Assembly: GCF_000192435.1 (NCBI RefSeq)
Contig: NZ_AEUD01000004.1
Location: 62,001-126,000 of the forward strand
Direction of reading: 5' to 3'
Length of the DNA: 64,000 bases
DNA from: Gordonia neofelifaecis NRRL B-59395
GTDB lineage: Bacteria; Actinomycetota; Actinomycetes; Mycobacteriales; Mycobacteriaceae
In this document: piece by piece, positions 53,832-62,426 of the stretch
Layout: each line of letters begins with the position of its first letter
How positions within the stretch are numbered: position 1 is the stretch's first letter
The notes under the pieces: model-generated
Seen by the model: only the letters and a program-made list of their open reading frames with translations
What the model was told of the DNA's origin: nothing
Database searches by the model: none
Made by a program: the position numbers and the translations under genes

Positions 53832-54851
53832 GTGAACTCACCGCAGCAAGGCGACCACGGGCACGTCCCGGTGATGGCCGATCGGATGTTCGCACTGCTC
53901 GAGCCCGCCCTGACCCGCGTGAGCGCCGACGGCACCGGCGCGGTCCTCGTCGACGGGACGCTGGGCGCAGGCGGCCACACCGAGTACTTCCTCGACCGTC
54001 TCGACGGACTGTATGTGATCGCGATCGATCGCGACACGTCCGCGATCGGCATCGCGTCGGAGCGCCTCGGACGGTTCGGCGACCGCGTCGAGTTCCATCA
54101 CAACCGATACGACGAGATCGAGGACGTCGTGCACGCCGCGGGCCGGACCGTCGTCGACGGTGTGCTGCTCGATCTCGGAGTGTCGTCGATGCAGCTCGAC
54201 CGGGCCGAACGGGGATTCGCGTACGCCGTCGACGCGCCGCTCGACATGCGGATGAACGCCGACGACGAGCTGACGGCGGCCGACATCCTCAACACCTACG
54301 ACCACGGCGCGCTGGCGCGGGTGCTGAGCGAATACGGCGAGGAGCGCTTCGCGGGGAAGATCGCCTCCGCCGTCGTCCGCGAGCGCGCCAAGGAGCCGTT
54401 CACCACGAGCGGCCGGCTGGTGGAGTTGCTGTACGCGACGATTCCGGCGGCCACTCGGCGCACCGGAGGTCATCCTGCGAAGCGCACCTTCCAGGCGCTG
54501 CGGATCGAGGTCAATCACGAGCTCGACTCGCTGCGCGGAGTGATCCCGGCGTCGCTAGAGGTGCTCGGCATCGGCGGGCGTCTGGCGGTGATGAGCTACC
54601 AGTCCCTGGAGGACCGGATCGTCAAGCGCGACTTCGCTCGCGCGGTCGAGAACACCACGCCTGCCGGACTGCCGGTGGACTTGCCCGGCACCGCGCCGGA
54701 GTTCTCGCTCGTCACTCGCGGCGCCGAGCAGGCGGACGCAGCCGAACGCGCGGCCAATCCACGCTCGGCTCCGGTCCGGATCCGAGCCATCGAACGCATC
54801 GCCCGACACACGGCTGCGGGCACGACAACCGGCGGAAGGGGAGCCAAGTGA
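53832..54851 (+). CDS. rsmH: 16S rRNA (cytosine1402-N4)-methyltransferase
   Basis: 339-aa SAM-dependent methyltransferase RsmH (MraW), which methylates C1402 of 16S rRNA. Motifs are [38 protein letters not shown] (SAM site), [50 protein letters not shown] and [14 protein letters not shown]. The GTG at 53832 has AGGGAG upstream and fits the family start. Its TGA overlaps the next GTG. A structured leader may control its translation. Confidence 0.95.
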   Translation: MNSPQQGDHGHVPVMADRMFALLEPALTRVSADGTGAVLVDGTLGAGGHTEYFLDRLDGLYVIAIDRDTSAIGIASERLGRFGDRVEFHHNRYDEIEDVVHAAGRTVVDGVLLDLGVSSMQLDRAERGFAYAVDAPLDMRMNADDELTAADILNTYDHGALARVLSEYGEERFAGKIASAVVRERAKEPFTTSGRLVELLYATIPAATRRTGGHPAKRTFQALRIEVNHELDSLRGVIPASLEVLGIGGRLAVMSYQSLEDRIVKRDFARAVENTTPAGLPVDLPGTAPEFSLVTRGAEQADAAERAANPRSAPVRIRAIERIARHTAAGTTTGGRGAK

Positions 54852-55645
54852 CGCTCACGGACACTCGCACAGCAGCATCGGGTGCGCGCGAGAGTTCCGA
54901 CCGTCGACGGCGCCATGGGGCCGCCGCGAGCGAGCGTCCCTCCCGGTCGAAGGCTGCGCAGCGGGCGCTCGATCGGCGCAGCCGACGCGAGTCCGGCGTC
55001 GCTCGGCTGCCGATGACCGGTCGGCGGATCGCCGGCGTTCCGCTGGTGGTGCCGATCCTGATGCTGGTGCTCGGCGCGTTGGCCCTCACCCTATTTCTGA
55101 CGACCAAGTCGGCGCAGGACTCGTACGCGATCGACGCCTTGCGCAAGGAGAACCAAGAGCTGCAGGCGCGCGCCTCGGAGCTCAAGGCGGCGTCGGACGC
55201 CGGAGATCAGGCGCCGGCGATCGCCAAGGCTGCGGCTCGCCAGGGCATGGTTCCGGCGCAGAACTCCGCCGAGATCATCATCGGTCCCGACGGCAAGGCG
55301 CGTCTGCGCGGCACTCCGACCCCGGCGGACGGCAGCCCGCTGCCGGACCTGAACCCGGCACCGGATCCCGTCGACAAGATCGACAAGAGCAAGGTCGACG
55401 ATTCGGAGGGGTTGGGCGCCGATCAGGCGACCGCGTCGACCCCGCCCTCGGCACCGGCACAGTCCACGCCGCCGCCGTCGTCGACGGGTCCGGCTCCCAA
55501 TCCGCGGCCGTCGACGACGCCTCGGACGAATCCGGCACCCGCGACGTCGGTGCGCCCGGACACCCGCACCCGGGTGAGTCAGAACACGAACGTGACGCCC
55601 CGAACGTCCGCCACGCCGCCCGCCAATACCGCGCCCGCACGCTGA
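54848..55645 (+). CDS. ftsL: FtsL-like bitopic division protein (Rv2164c-like)
   Basis: 265-aa protein in the ftsL position. A basic cytosolic N-terminus of about 65 residues is followed by one transmembrane helix ([21 protein letters not shown]) and a short coiled coil ([20 protein letters not shown]), the FtsL/septum-initiator layout. The last 110 residues are Pro/Thr/Ser-rich and disordered outside the cell, longer than in most FtsL. The GTG overlaps the rsmH stop. It should act with FtsI, FtsW and FtsQ in the divisome. Confidence 0.85.
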   Translation: MTLTDTRTAASGARESSDRRRRHGAAASERPSRSKAAQRALDRRSRRESGVARLPMTGRRIAGVPLVVPILMLVLGALALTLFLTTKSAQDSYAIDALRKENQELQARASELKAASDAGDQAPAIAKAAARQGMVPAQNSAEIIIGPDGKARLRGTPTPADGSPLPDLNPAPDPVDKIDKSKVDDSEGLGADQATASTPPSAPAQSTPPPSSTGPAPNPRPSTTPRTNPAPATSVRPDTRTRVSQNTNVTPRTSATPPANTAPAR

Positions 55646-55660
55646 TGCGGGAGACAATCG

Positions 55661-57583
55661 GTGATCATGACCCGAACTCGTTCCGCGCGCTCAGCTGAGG
55701 CGAGGGGGAGTGGCCGTGACGTCGGCTCGTCGAGCGGCGCCGGTGCGCCACCGCCCAAGCCGCCGCGTCCGTTCGACCGGTCCGGACAGGGGCCGTCGAA
55801 GTTCGTCGGCCGCCAGCGCGCACTGTGGGTGATCGTGCTGGTGATCGCGCTCATCATCTCCGGCCGGATGCTCTACGTCCACGTGATCGCGGCGGACTCC
55901 ATCTCGGCGCAGGCCTCGGAGCAGCGGTCGATCACGCAGGAGCTGCCCGCAGTGCGCGGCAGCATCGTCGACCGCAACGGTCGGCTGTTGGCGCACACCG
56001 ACGACGCCCGCGCCCTGACCTTCCAGCCGAAGGCGGTCCGCAAGCAGATCGCCGAGGAGCACAAGAAGGATTCGACGGTTCCGGACGTGGACGTGCGGCT
56101 CAAGCAGATCGCCGACGGCGTGTCCTCGGCGCTGGGCGGAAGTATCGCGTCCGACGACTTGCTCGCACAGATGAAGTCCGACAAGGACTTCGTCTACCTG
56201 GCGCGGCTGGTCTCGCTCGACGTGACCAAGAGGATCCAAGACCAGTTCCCCGAGGTCGGTGCGGAACGGCAGAGCAACCGGCTGTATCCCGGTGGCTCGC
56301 TGGCCGCCAATCTGGTCGGCGATGTCAACTTCGACGGCAACGGGCTGATCGGGCTCGAGTCCTCGCTGGACTCCGCGCTCGCGGGCACCAACGGCACCGA
56401 GACCTTCGACCGCGGACGCGACGGCGCGATGATTCCCGGCAGCAAACGCAATGTGCACCCGGCGGTCGACGGGAACACCGTTCACCTGACGATCGACTCG
56501 GACCTCCAGTGGTTCGTCCAGAGTCAGGTCAACCTCGCGAAGGCGAAGTCGGGCGCCCACAACGTCTCCGCGGTCGTGCTCGACTCGCGGACCGGCGAAG
56601 TCCTGTCGATGGCGAACGACAGCACCTTCGACGCCTCACGACCGTTGTCCGACCAGCCCAAGGCCGATCTGGGCAATCGCTCGGTGACCTCCCCGTTCGA
56701 GCCGGGATCGGTCAACAAGATCGTGACGGCGTCGGCCGCCATCGAGTACGGCGTCACGACGCCCGACGAAGTGCACCAGGTTCCGGGCTCGATCCGGATG
56801 TCCGGCATCACCGTCAACGACGCGTGGACGCACGGGACGGCGCCGTACACGACCACCGGAATCTTCGGGAAGTCGTCGAACGTCGGCACCCTCATGCTCG
56901 CGCAGAAGGTCGGGGAGCAGCGGTTCGCCGACATGCTGGCCCGTTTCGGCCTTGGTGAGCGGACCGGCGTCGGCCTGCCGGGCGAGAGTCCCGGTGCGGT
57001 GCCCGCGCTGAGTCAGTGGTCGGGCGGTTCGTTCGCCAATCTGCCCATCGGCCAGGGACTGTCGACCACCCTGCTGCAGATGGCGTCGATGTACCAGGCC
57101 ATCGCCAACGACGGCGTCCGCATCCAGCCGCGGATCATCGCCGCGGACGACGATGAGGAGGCCGGGGTCACCGAGCCGGAGTCGGTGCGCGTGGTCAGCC
57201 CGAAGACCGCGAAGACCGTCCGCGACATGTTCCGCGCGGTGATGCAGAAGGATCCCGACGGCGGGAACCAGACCGGCACCGGCTACTCCGGGGCGATTCC
57301 CGGCTATCAGACCTCCGGCAAGACCGGTACCGCCCAGCAGGTCGACCCGGCGTGCAACTGCTACTCGCGGTCGAGCTACAACATCACGTTCGCCGGCATC
57401 GCCCCGGCGGACGATCCCCGGTTCGTCATCGGCATCATGATGGACAACCCCGTCCGAAGCTCGGACGGCAGCGGCGGTCAGTCGGCCGCCCCGCTGTTCG
57501 GGACGATCGGGTCCTGGCTGCTGCGGCACGATCAGGTGCCGTTCTCACCGGAGCAGACGCCGGTCCTGCGCCTGGAGGCATGA
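55661..57583 (+). CDS. ftsI: Peptidoglycan D,D-transpeptidase (FtsI/PbpB)
   Basis: 640-aa class B penicillin-binding protein of the divisome. One N-terminal transmembrane helix (ALWVIVLVIALIISGRMLYV) is followed by the pedestal (AVRGSIVDRNGRLLA). The transpeptidase domain has Ser350/Lys353 in EPGSVNKIV, Ser405-x-Asn407 in GKSSNVG and SGKTGTAQQ. The GTG at 55661 has GGGAG 8 nt upstream; an ATG at 55667 is possible. It cross-links septal peptidoglycan with FtsW, encoded downstream. The Ala/Pro-rich cytosolic tail is typical of mycolata. Confidence 0.95.
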   Translation: MIMTRTRSARSAEARGSGRDVGSSSGAGAPPPKPPRPFDRSGQGPSKFVGRQRALWVIVLVIALIISGRMLYVHVIAADSISAQASEQRSITQELPAVRGSIVDRNGRLLAHTDDARALTFQPKAVRKQIAEEHKKDSTVPDVDVRLKQIADGVSSALGGSIASDDLLAQMKSDKDFVYLARLVSLDVTKRIQDQFPEVGAERQSNRLYPGGSLAANLVGDVNFDGNGLIGLESSLDSALAGTNGTETFDRGRDGAMIPGSKRNVHPAVDGNTVHLTIDSDLQWFVQSQVNLAKAKSGAHNVSAVVLDSRTGEVLSMANDSTFDASRPLSDQPKADLGNRSVTSPFEPGSVNKIVTASAAIEYGVTTPDEVHQVPGSIRMSGITVNDAWTHGTAPYTTTGIFGKSSNVGTLMLAQKVGEQRFADMLARFGLGERTGVGLPGESPGAVPALSQWSGGSFANLPIGQGLSTTLLQMASMYQAIANDGVRIQPRIIAADDDEEAGVTEPESVRVVSPKTAKTVRDMFRAVMQKDPDGGNQTGTGYSGAIPGYQTSGKTGTAQQVDPACNCYSRSSYNITFAGIAPADDPRFVIGIMMDNPVRSSDGSGGQSAAPLFGTIGSWLLRHDQVPFSPEQTPVLRLEA

Positions 57584-57602
57584 GGCTCGCCCGGATTCCA
57601 CG

Positions 57603-57608
57603 GTAGAT
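57603..57608 (+). promoter_or_regulatory. Putative -10 element upstream of murE
   Basis: TAGATT lies 20 nt after the ftsI stop and would give a leader of about 85 nt before the preferred murE GTG. The same hexamer occurs before mraY (59795) and pknL. Confidence 0.4.
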
Positions 57609-57701
57609 TCATTGCGTCGTCGTTCGCGGGTCGTTCGATGCGCGGACGGGGTTTCGGAAGTGTCAGTCGGACGAGAAGGTCAAGGCGGAGGTCTGAAGGT
57701 A

Positions 57702-59771
57702 GTGGTTGAGCCGCGAGCCGGTAGTACGAACAGCGGGCCGATCCGTCCCGCGCACACCCGGCCGGTCGCCTTGAGCGCCCTGGCCGCGGGGTTCGGCCTG
57801 GAACTGCACGGCGACGACCGCGACGTCTCCGGTGCCACGCTCCGCGCCCAGGACGCAGGCGCGGGCTATCTGTTCGCGGCACTGCCCGGCGACCGCACTC
57901 ACGGTGCGAACTACGCAGCACAGGCGCGGGCGGCGGGAGCGGCGGGTGTACTCACCGACCCGGCGGGCCTGGCACTGATCCGCGAGGATCCGGAGGCGGC
58001 CGACGTGACGGTGCTCGTGCACGCGCGTCCGCGCGAGGTCCTCGGCGCGGTGTCGGCGCGGATCTACGGCGATCCGTCGTCGCGGCTCACGCTCATCGGG
58101 ATCACCGGAACGTCCGGCAAGACGACGACCGCCTATCTGGCCGAGGCCGCGCTGCGCGCCGCGGGCCGTGTGGTCGGACTCGTCGGCACGGTCGAGATCC
58201 GGGTCGACGGCACCGTGGTGCCCAGTTCGCTGACCACGCCCGAGGCGCCCGATCTGCAGCGGATGTTCGCGGTGATGGCCGAGCGCGGCGTCGACACCGT
58301 CGTCATGGAGGTCTCCAGCCACGCACTCGCGCTCGGCCGGGTCGACGGCTGCCACTTCGCCGTCGGAGGTTTCACGAACCTGTCCCAGGACCACCTGGAC
58401 TACCACCGCACGATGGACGAGTACTTCGCGGCCAAGGCCCGGCTGTTCGAGGCGGGTTCGCCGACGCGCGCCCGGCAGGCCGCGGTGTGCGTCGACGACG
58501 TATGGGGCAGGCGGGCCGCAGACGTGGCCGCGCAGGGCGCCGCGACGCCGATCACGGTCTCGACGACCGGACCCGCGGACTGGTCGGTGGTGCGGACGGT
58601 CCGGACCGATGCCGGTTCGCAGACGGTGCTGATCGCGGGCCCCGACGGCGCCGAGACGGAGATGACCGTCCCGCTGCCCGGCGCGTACAACGTCGCCAAC
58701 GCATTGCTCGCCGTCGCGATGACGGTGGCCGCGGGCACCGATGTCGACACCGCAGTGGCCGGGCTCGCGCACGTCGCCGTGCCGGGCCGTCTCGAGAAGG
58801 TGGAGCGTGGCCAGGAGTTCCTCGCCGTGGTCGACTACGCGCACAAGCCCGCCGCCGTGGAGGCGGTGCTCGCGACGCTCGGCGCGCAGACCCGGGGACG
58901 GCTCGCCGTCGTGCTGGGAGCGGGCGGCGACCGCGACACCGAGAAGCGGCCGCTGATGGGCGCCGCCGCGGCACGCGGCGCCGACCTGGTGATCGTCACC
59001 GACGACAACCCGCGGTCGGAGCCGCCGGCGGACATCCGCGCCGCAGTGCTCGCCGGGGCGCGCTCGGTCGATGCGGCGCGCGGGGAGATCCGCGAGATCG
59101 GCGACCGCCGTGACGCCATCGCCGCGGCCGTCGACTGGGCTCGGCCCGGAGACGTCGTGCTGATCGCGGGCAAGGGGCATGAGAAGGGACAGGAGATCGA
59201 CGGCGTGAAGCATCCATTCGACGATCGGCAGGTGCTCGGCGAACTGCTCTCCGACCGCGCGGCCGCTCCGTCCACCGCACTGCGAGTACTGATCGCGGAT
59301 CCGGCGGCGGGGGTCGACGAGGCACGGCGAGCGGTCCGGGATCTGGTCGCGCTGGCCGCGGACACCGGTGTCGGCAGCGCGCATCGCACCGGCGACGCCG
59401 CGCATCGCACCTGGGTGATCTTCGGGGAGTTCGCCGACGTCGACGGGCGCGACGAGAACGCCCGCTGCATCGACCACGACGGGCTCGGCAGGCAGATCGT
59501 CCGGCTGGCCGTGGACAAGGTGATCGCGGTGGGCGACACGGTGCGCGCGGTGCGGGCGCTGCACCAGGGCGCGGTGATGGAGGGCTCGTGGGGCGATGAG
59601 GCGGTCCTGGCCGCGACGCCGGCCGCGGCCGTCGAACATCTGCGCACGGTTCCCGCGGACGCTCCCGGTGCGGGTGACCTGGTGCTCGTCGCCGGCGGGG
59701 AGCTCGGCGACGCCCTGCTCGCGTACTGGCGTGACGAGGCCGGCCTCGCCGTGGAGGTGGTCACCCGATGA
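57702..59771 (+). CDS. murE: UDP-MurNAc-L-Ala-D-Glu:mDAP ligase fused to a MurF C-terminal domain
   Basis: 689 aa, about 150 longer than normal MurE. Residues 1-520 are a complete MurE: N-terminal domain with VSGATLRAQDAGAGYLFAAL, P-loop GITGTSGKTTT (Lys140), MEVSSHALALGRVDG, FTNLSQDHLDYH, DYAHKP and the mDAP-specific DNPR at 435-438. Residues about 523-689 (nt 59268-59768) resemble only the C-terminal domain of MurF: HRTWVIFGEFADV, DHDGLGRQIVRL, HQGAVMEGSWGDEAV. The MurF NANP region and nucleotide-binding core are missing, and VKAS is replaced by VAGG. GGAGG precedes the GTG at 57702; a GTG at 57660 is possible. mraY follows directly, so no intact murF is present here. Confidence 0.88.
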   Translation: MVEPRAGSTNSGPIRPAHTRPVALSALAAGFGLELHGDDRDVSGATLRAQDAGAGYLFAALPGDRTHGANYAAQARAAGAAGVLTDPAGLALIREDPEAADVTVLVHARPREVLGAVSARIYGDPSSRLTLIGITGTSGKTTTAYLAEAALRAAGRVVGLVGTVEIRVDGTVVPSSLTTPEAPDLQRMFAVMAERGVDTVVMEVSSHALALGRVDGCHFAVGGFTNLSQDHLDYHRTMDEYFAAKARLFEAGSPTRARQAAVCVDDVWGRRAADVAAQGAATPITVSTTGPADWSVVRTVRTDAGSQTVLIAGPDGAETEMTVPLPGAYNVANALLAVAMTVAAGTDVDTAVAGLAHVAVPGRLEKVERGQEFLAVVDYAHKPAAVEAVLATLGAQTRGRLAVVLGAGGDRDTEKRPLMGAAAARGADLVIVTDDNPRSEPPADIRAAVLAGARSVDAARGEIREIGDRRDAIAAAVDWARPGDVVLIAGKGHEKGQEIDGVKHPFDDRQVLGELLSDRAAAPSTALRVLIADPAAGVDEARRAVRDLVALAADTGVGSAHRTGDAAHRTWVIFGEFADVDGRDENARCIDHDGLGRQIVRLAVDKVIAVGDTVRAVRALHQGAVMEGSWGDEAVLAATPAAAVEHLRTVPADAPGAGDLVLVAGGELGDALLAYWRDEAGLAVEVVTR

Positions 59772-59794
59772 CCCGTCGACCGCGTTGTGCACGC

Positions 59795-59800
59795 TAGATT
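59795..59800 (+). promoter_or_regulatory. Putative -10 element for mraY-murD-ftsW
   Basis: TAGATT in the 65-nt gap before mraY. AAGGA precedes the mraY GTG, so this would give a short leadered message. Confidence 0.4.
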
Positions 59801-59836
59801 CTTAAGTTCACCGATACCGACGAGTAAGGACATGCA

Positions 59837-60928
59837 GTGACCCAGATACTGATCGCGGGCGCGATCTCGCTGGCAGTGTCGATTCTGCTGACGCCTGTGC
59901 TGATCAAGGTCTTCTCCCGGCAGGGCTTCGGCCAGGAGATCCGCGTGGAGGGTCCGCAGAGCCACCAGTCCAAGCGCGGTACGCCGTCCATGGGCGGTGT
60001 CGCGATCGTCGCAGCACTCTGGCTCGGCTACCTGGGCGCGCACCTGTTCGGTCTGCTGGACGAGGGCAGCGGCCCCACGGCGTCGGGACTGCTGGTGCTC
60101 GGCCTGGCGACGGCCCTCGCCGCGGTCGGCTTCCTCGACGACTTCATCAAGATCTACAAGTCTCGCAACCTCGGACTGAACAAGACCGCGAAGTCGGTGG
60201 GTCAGATGGTCGCCGCGATCATCTTCGGCGTCCTGCTGCTCCAGTTCCCGAACGCCGAGGGCCAGACGCCGGCGAGCGAGTACCTGTCGTACACGCGGGA
60301 CATCAACGTCATCTCGCTGACCGCCGTCGGCTTCGTGCTCTTCTGCTGGCTGGTGGTCGCGGCATGGTCGAACGCGGTGAACTTCACCGACGGACTCGAC
60401 GGACTCGCCGCGGGCTCGGCGGCGATGGTGATGGGCGCTTACGTGCTGATCACCTTCTGGCAGTTCCGCAATCCGTGCGCGCCGCTTCCGGCCAACGCGG
60501 AGAACGCCAGCGCCTGCTACGACGTCCGCGACCCGCTCGACCTCGCGATCGTCGCGGTCGCCGCGGGCGGTGCGTGTCTGGGCTTCCTGTGGTGGAACGC
60601 CGCACCGGCCAAGATCTTCATGGGTGACACCGGTTCGCTCGCGCTCGGCGGACTCGTGGCGGGCCTGTCGCTGACCACTCGCACCGAACTCCTCATGGTC
60701 GTCATCGGCGCCCTGTTCGTCGCCGAGATGGTCTCGGTCGTGGTGCAGATCGCGGTGTTCCGGACCACCGGCAAGCGGGTGTTCCGAATGGCGCCGTTCC
60801 ATCACCACTTCGAGCTCGGCGGGTGGGCCGAGACCACGGTCATCATCAGATTCTGGTTGTTGACCGCGATCTCGTGCGCGCTCGGCCTGACGCTCTTCTA
60901 CGGCGAGTTCATCTCGCACGCCGGCTGA
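59837..60928 (+). CDS. mraY: Phospho-N-acetylmuramoyl-pentapeptide transferase
   Basis: 363-aa ten-helix membrane enzyme that makes lipid I from UDP-MurNAc-pentapeptide and polyprenyl phosphate. Catalytic motifs are [13 protein letters not shown] (two Asp), [15 protein letters not shown] and [23 protein letters not shown] is the conserved C-terminal loop. [10 protein letters not shown] marks the start of the family. The GTG at 59837 has AAGGA 8 nt upstream. It needs the pentapeptide made by MurF, which is not intact in this cluster. Confidence 0.96.
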   Translation: MTQILIAGAISLAVSILLTPVLIKVFSRQGFGQEIRVEGPQSHQSKRGTPSMGGVAIVAALWLGYLGAHLFGLLDEGSGPTASGLLVLGLATALAAVGFLDDFIKIYKSRNLGLNKTAKSVGQMVAAIIFGVLLLQFPNAEGQTPASEYLSYTRDINVISLTAVGFVLFCWLVVAAWSNAVNFTDGLDGLAAGSAAMVMGAYVLITFWQFRNPCAPLPANAENASACYDVRDPLDLAIVAVAAGGACLGFLWWNAAPAKIFMGDTGSLALGGLVAGLSLTTRTELLMVVIGALFVAEMVSVVVQIAVFRTTGKRVFRMAPFHHHFELGGWAETTVIIRFWLLTAISCALGLTLFYGEFISHAG

Positions 60929-60929
60929 C

Positions 60930-62426
60930 ATGACGCTGAGTCTGGATCGGTCCCGTGTCCTCGTCGCGGGCGGTCGTGCCACGGGTGTCGCCGTCGTCGA
61001 GCTGCTGCTGGACCTCGGCGCCCGCCCGGAGGTGATGGATCAGACGTTCGCCGATCCGGCGGCCGGCGCAGACTTCCGGAATCGGGGGATTCCGGTCCAT
61101 GCGCCGGGGGATTTCGCCGAACCCGACGGGTCGGCTCGACTCCCGGTCGGCGTGGAGCTGGTGGTCGTGTCGCCGGGCTTCCGGCCGGACACCCCGCTGC
61201 TGGTGGCCGCTGCCTCCGCAGGTGTGCCGGTGTGGGGCGACGTGGAGCTCGCCTGGCACGCCGACCGAGCCGGGCTCTTCGGGGCGCCGCGGTCGTGGCT
61301 GGTGATCACCGGGACCAACGGGAAGACGACCACGACGGGCATGACCGAGGCGATCGTGACCGCGGCAGGTCTGTCCGGACTGGCCTGCGGAAACATCGGT
61401 CTCACGGTGGCGGACGCACTCCGTGCGGAACCTCGCGCGGACGTGCTGTGTGTCGAGATGTCGTCGTTCCAGCTGCACTGGGCGCCGTCGGTCCGGCCCG
61501 ACGCCGGGGTGGTGCTGAACGTCGCGGACGACCACCTCGACTGGCACGGTTCACTGGACGCCTACGCCGCGGCCAAGGCGCAGGCGCTGCTCGGCGCGGT
61601 CGCGGTGGTCGGTGACGACGATGCGGGGGCCGCTGCGCTTCCGGTCGGCCCTGACTCGCGCCGGATCGGCTTCACGCTCGGCGCTCCGGCGGCCGGTGAC
61701 CTCGGCATCGTCGACGGAATGCTGATCGATCGCGCTTTCGATGATCAGCCGGTGCCGCTGATCGCGGTCGCGGGCGTCCGGCCGGCGGGGCCATCGGGCC
61801 TGTCGGACGCATTGGCCGCCGCCGCACTCACCCGCGCGATCGGCGTGCGCCCGGACGCCGTCGCGCAAGGTCTGCGCGACTATGAGCCGGCCGCGCACCG
61901 CGGGCAGGTCGTCGCGCGGATCGACGGCGTCGACTTCATCGACGATTCGAAGGCCACCAACCCGCATGCCGCGCACGCCGCGGTGGTCGCGCACGACCGT
62001 GTCGTGCTGATCGCCGGCGGTCTGCTCAAGGGCGCGCCCGTCGACGACCTCGTCCGGGACACCGCCTCGCGGCTCGCCGGAGTCGTCGCGATCGGGACGG
62101 ATCGGCAGATCATTCTCGACGCGATTGCGCGACACGCCCCAGAAGTCCCAGCCGTCACAGTATTCACAAGGGACGATGGCTCTGTGATGACTCAGCGGAC
62201 TGGTGAACAGGCACTTGCCGTCGCTGCGACCGGATCGGCGGACGTGGTGATGAGTCAGGCGGTCGACGCCGCCTGGCAGTTGGCGCGGGCGGACGAGTCG
62301 GGTGCGGACGCGGTGCTGCTGGCGCCCGCGGCCGCGTCGCTGGACATGTTCGCCGGGTACCCGCAGCGCGGCGACTCGTTCGCCGCCGCCGCGACCGCCC
62401 TCGCCGACGCCGCCTCGAGCCGATGA
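60930..62426 (+). CDS. murD: UDP-N-acetylmuramoyl-L-alanine:D-glutamate ligase
   Basis: 498-aa Mur ligase that adds D-glutamate to UDP-MurNAc-L-alanine. The N-terminal VLVAGGRATGVAVVELL binds UDP; P-loop VITGTNGKTTTTGM is near residue 130; CVEMSSFQLHW, VLNVADDHLDWHGS and the C-terminal FIDDSKATNPHAA and APAAASLDMFAGYPQRGDSF are all in place. The ATG at 60930 starts 1 nt after the mraY stop. Its end overlaps ftsW (ATGA). Confidence 0.96.
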   Translation: MTLSLDRSRVLVAGGRATGVAVVELLLDLGARPEVMDQTFADPAAGADFRNRGIPVHAPGDFAEPDGSARLPVGVELVVVSPGFRPDTPLLVAAASAGVPVWGDVELAWHADRAGLFGAPRSWLVITGTNGKTTTTGMTEAIVTAAGLSGLACGNIGLTVADALRAEPRADVLCVEMSSFQLHWAPSVRPDAGVVLNVADDHLDWHGSLDAYAAAKAQALLGAVAVVGDDDAGAAALPVGPDSRRIGFTLGAPAAGDLGIVDGMLIDRAFDDQPVPLIAVAGVRPAGPSGLSDALAAAALTRAIGVRPDAVAQGLRDYEPAAHRGQVVARIDGVDFIDDSKATNPHAAHAAVVAHDRVVLIAGGLLKGAPVDDLVRDTASRLAGVVAIGTDRQIILDAIARHAPEVPAVTVFTRDDGSVMTQRTGEQALAVAATGSADVVMSQAVDAAWQLARADESGADAVLLAPAAASLDMFAGYPQRGDSFAAAATALADAASSR

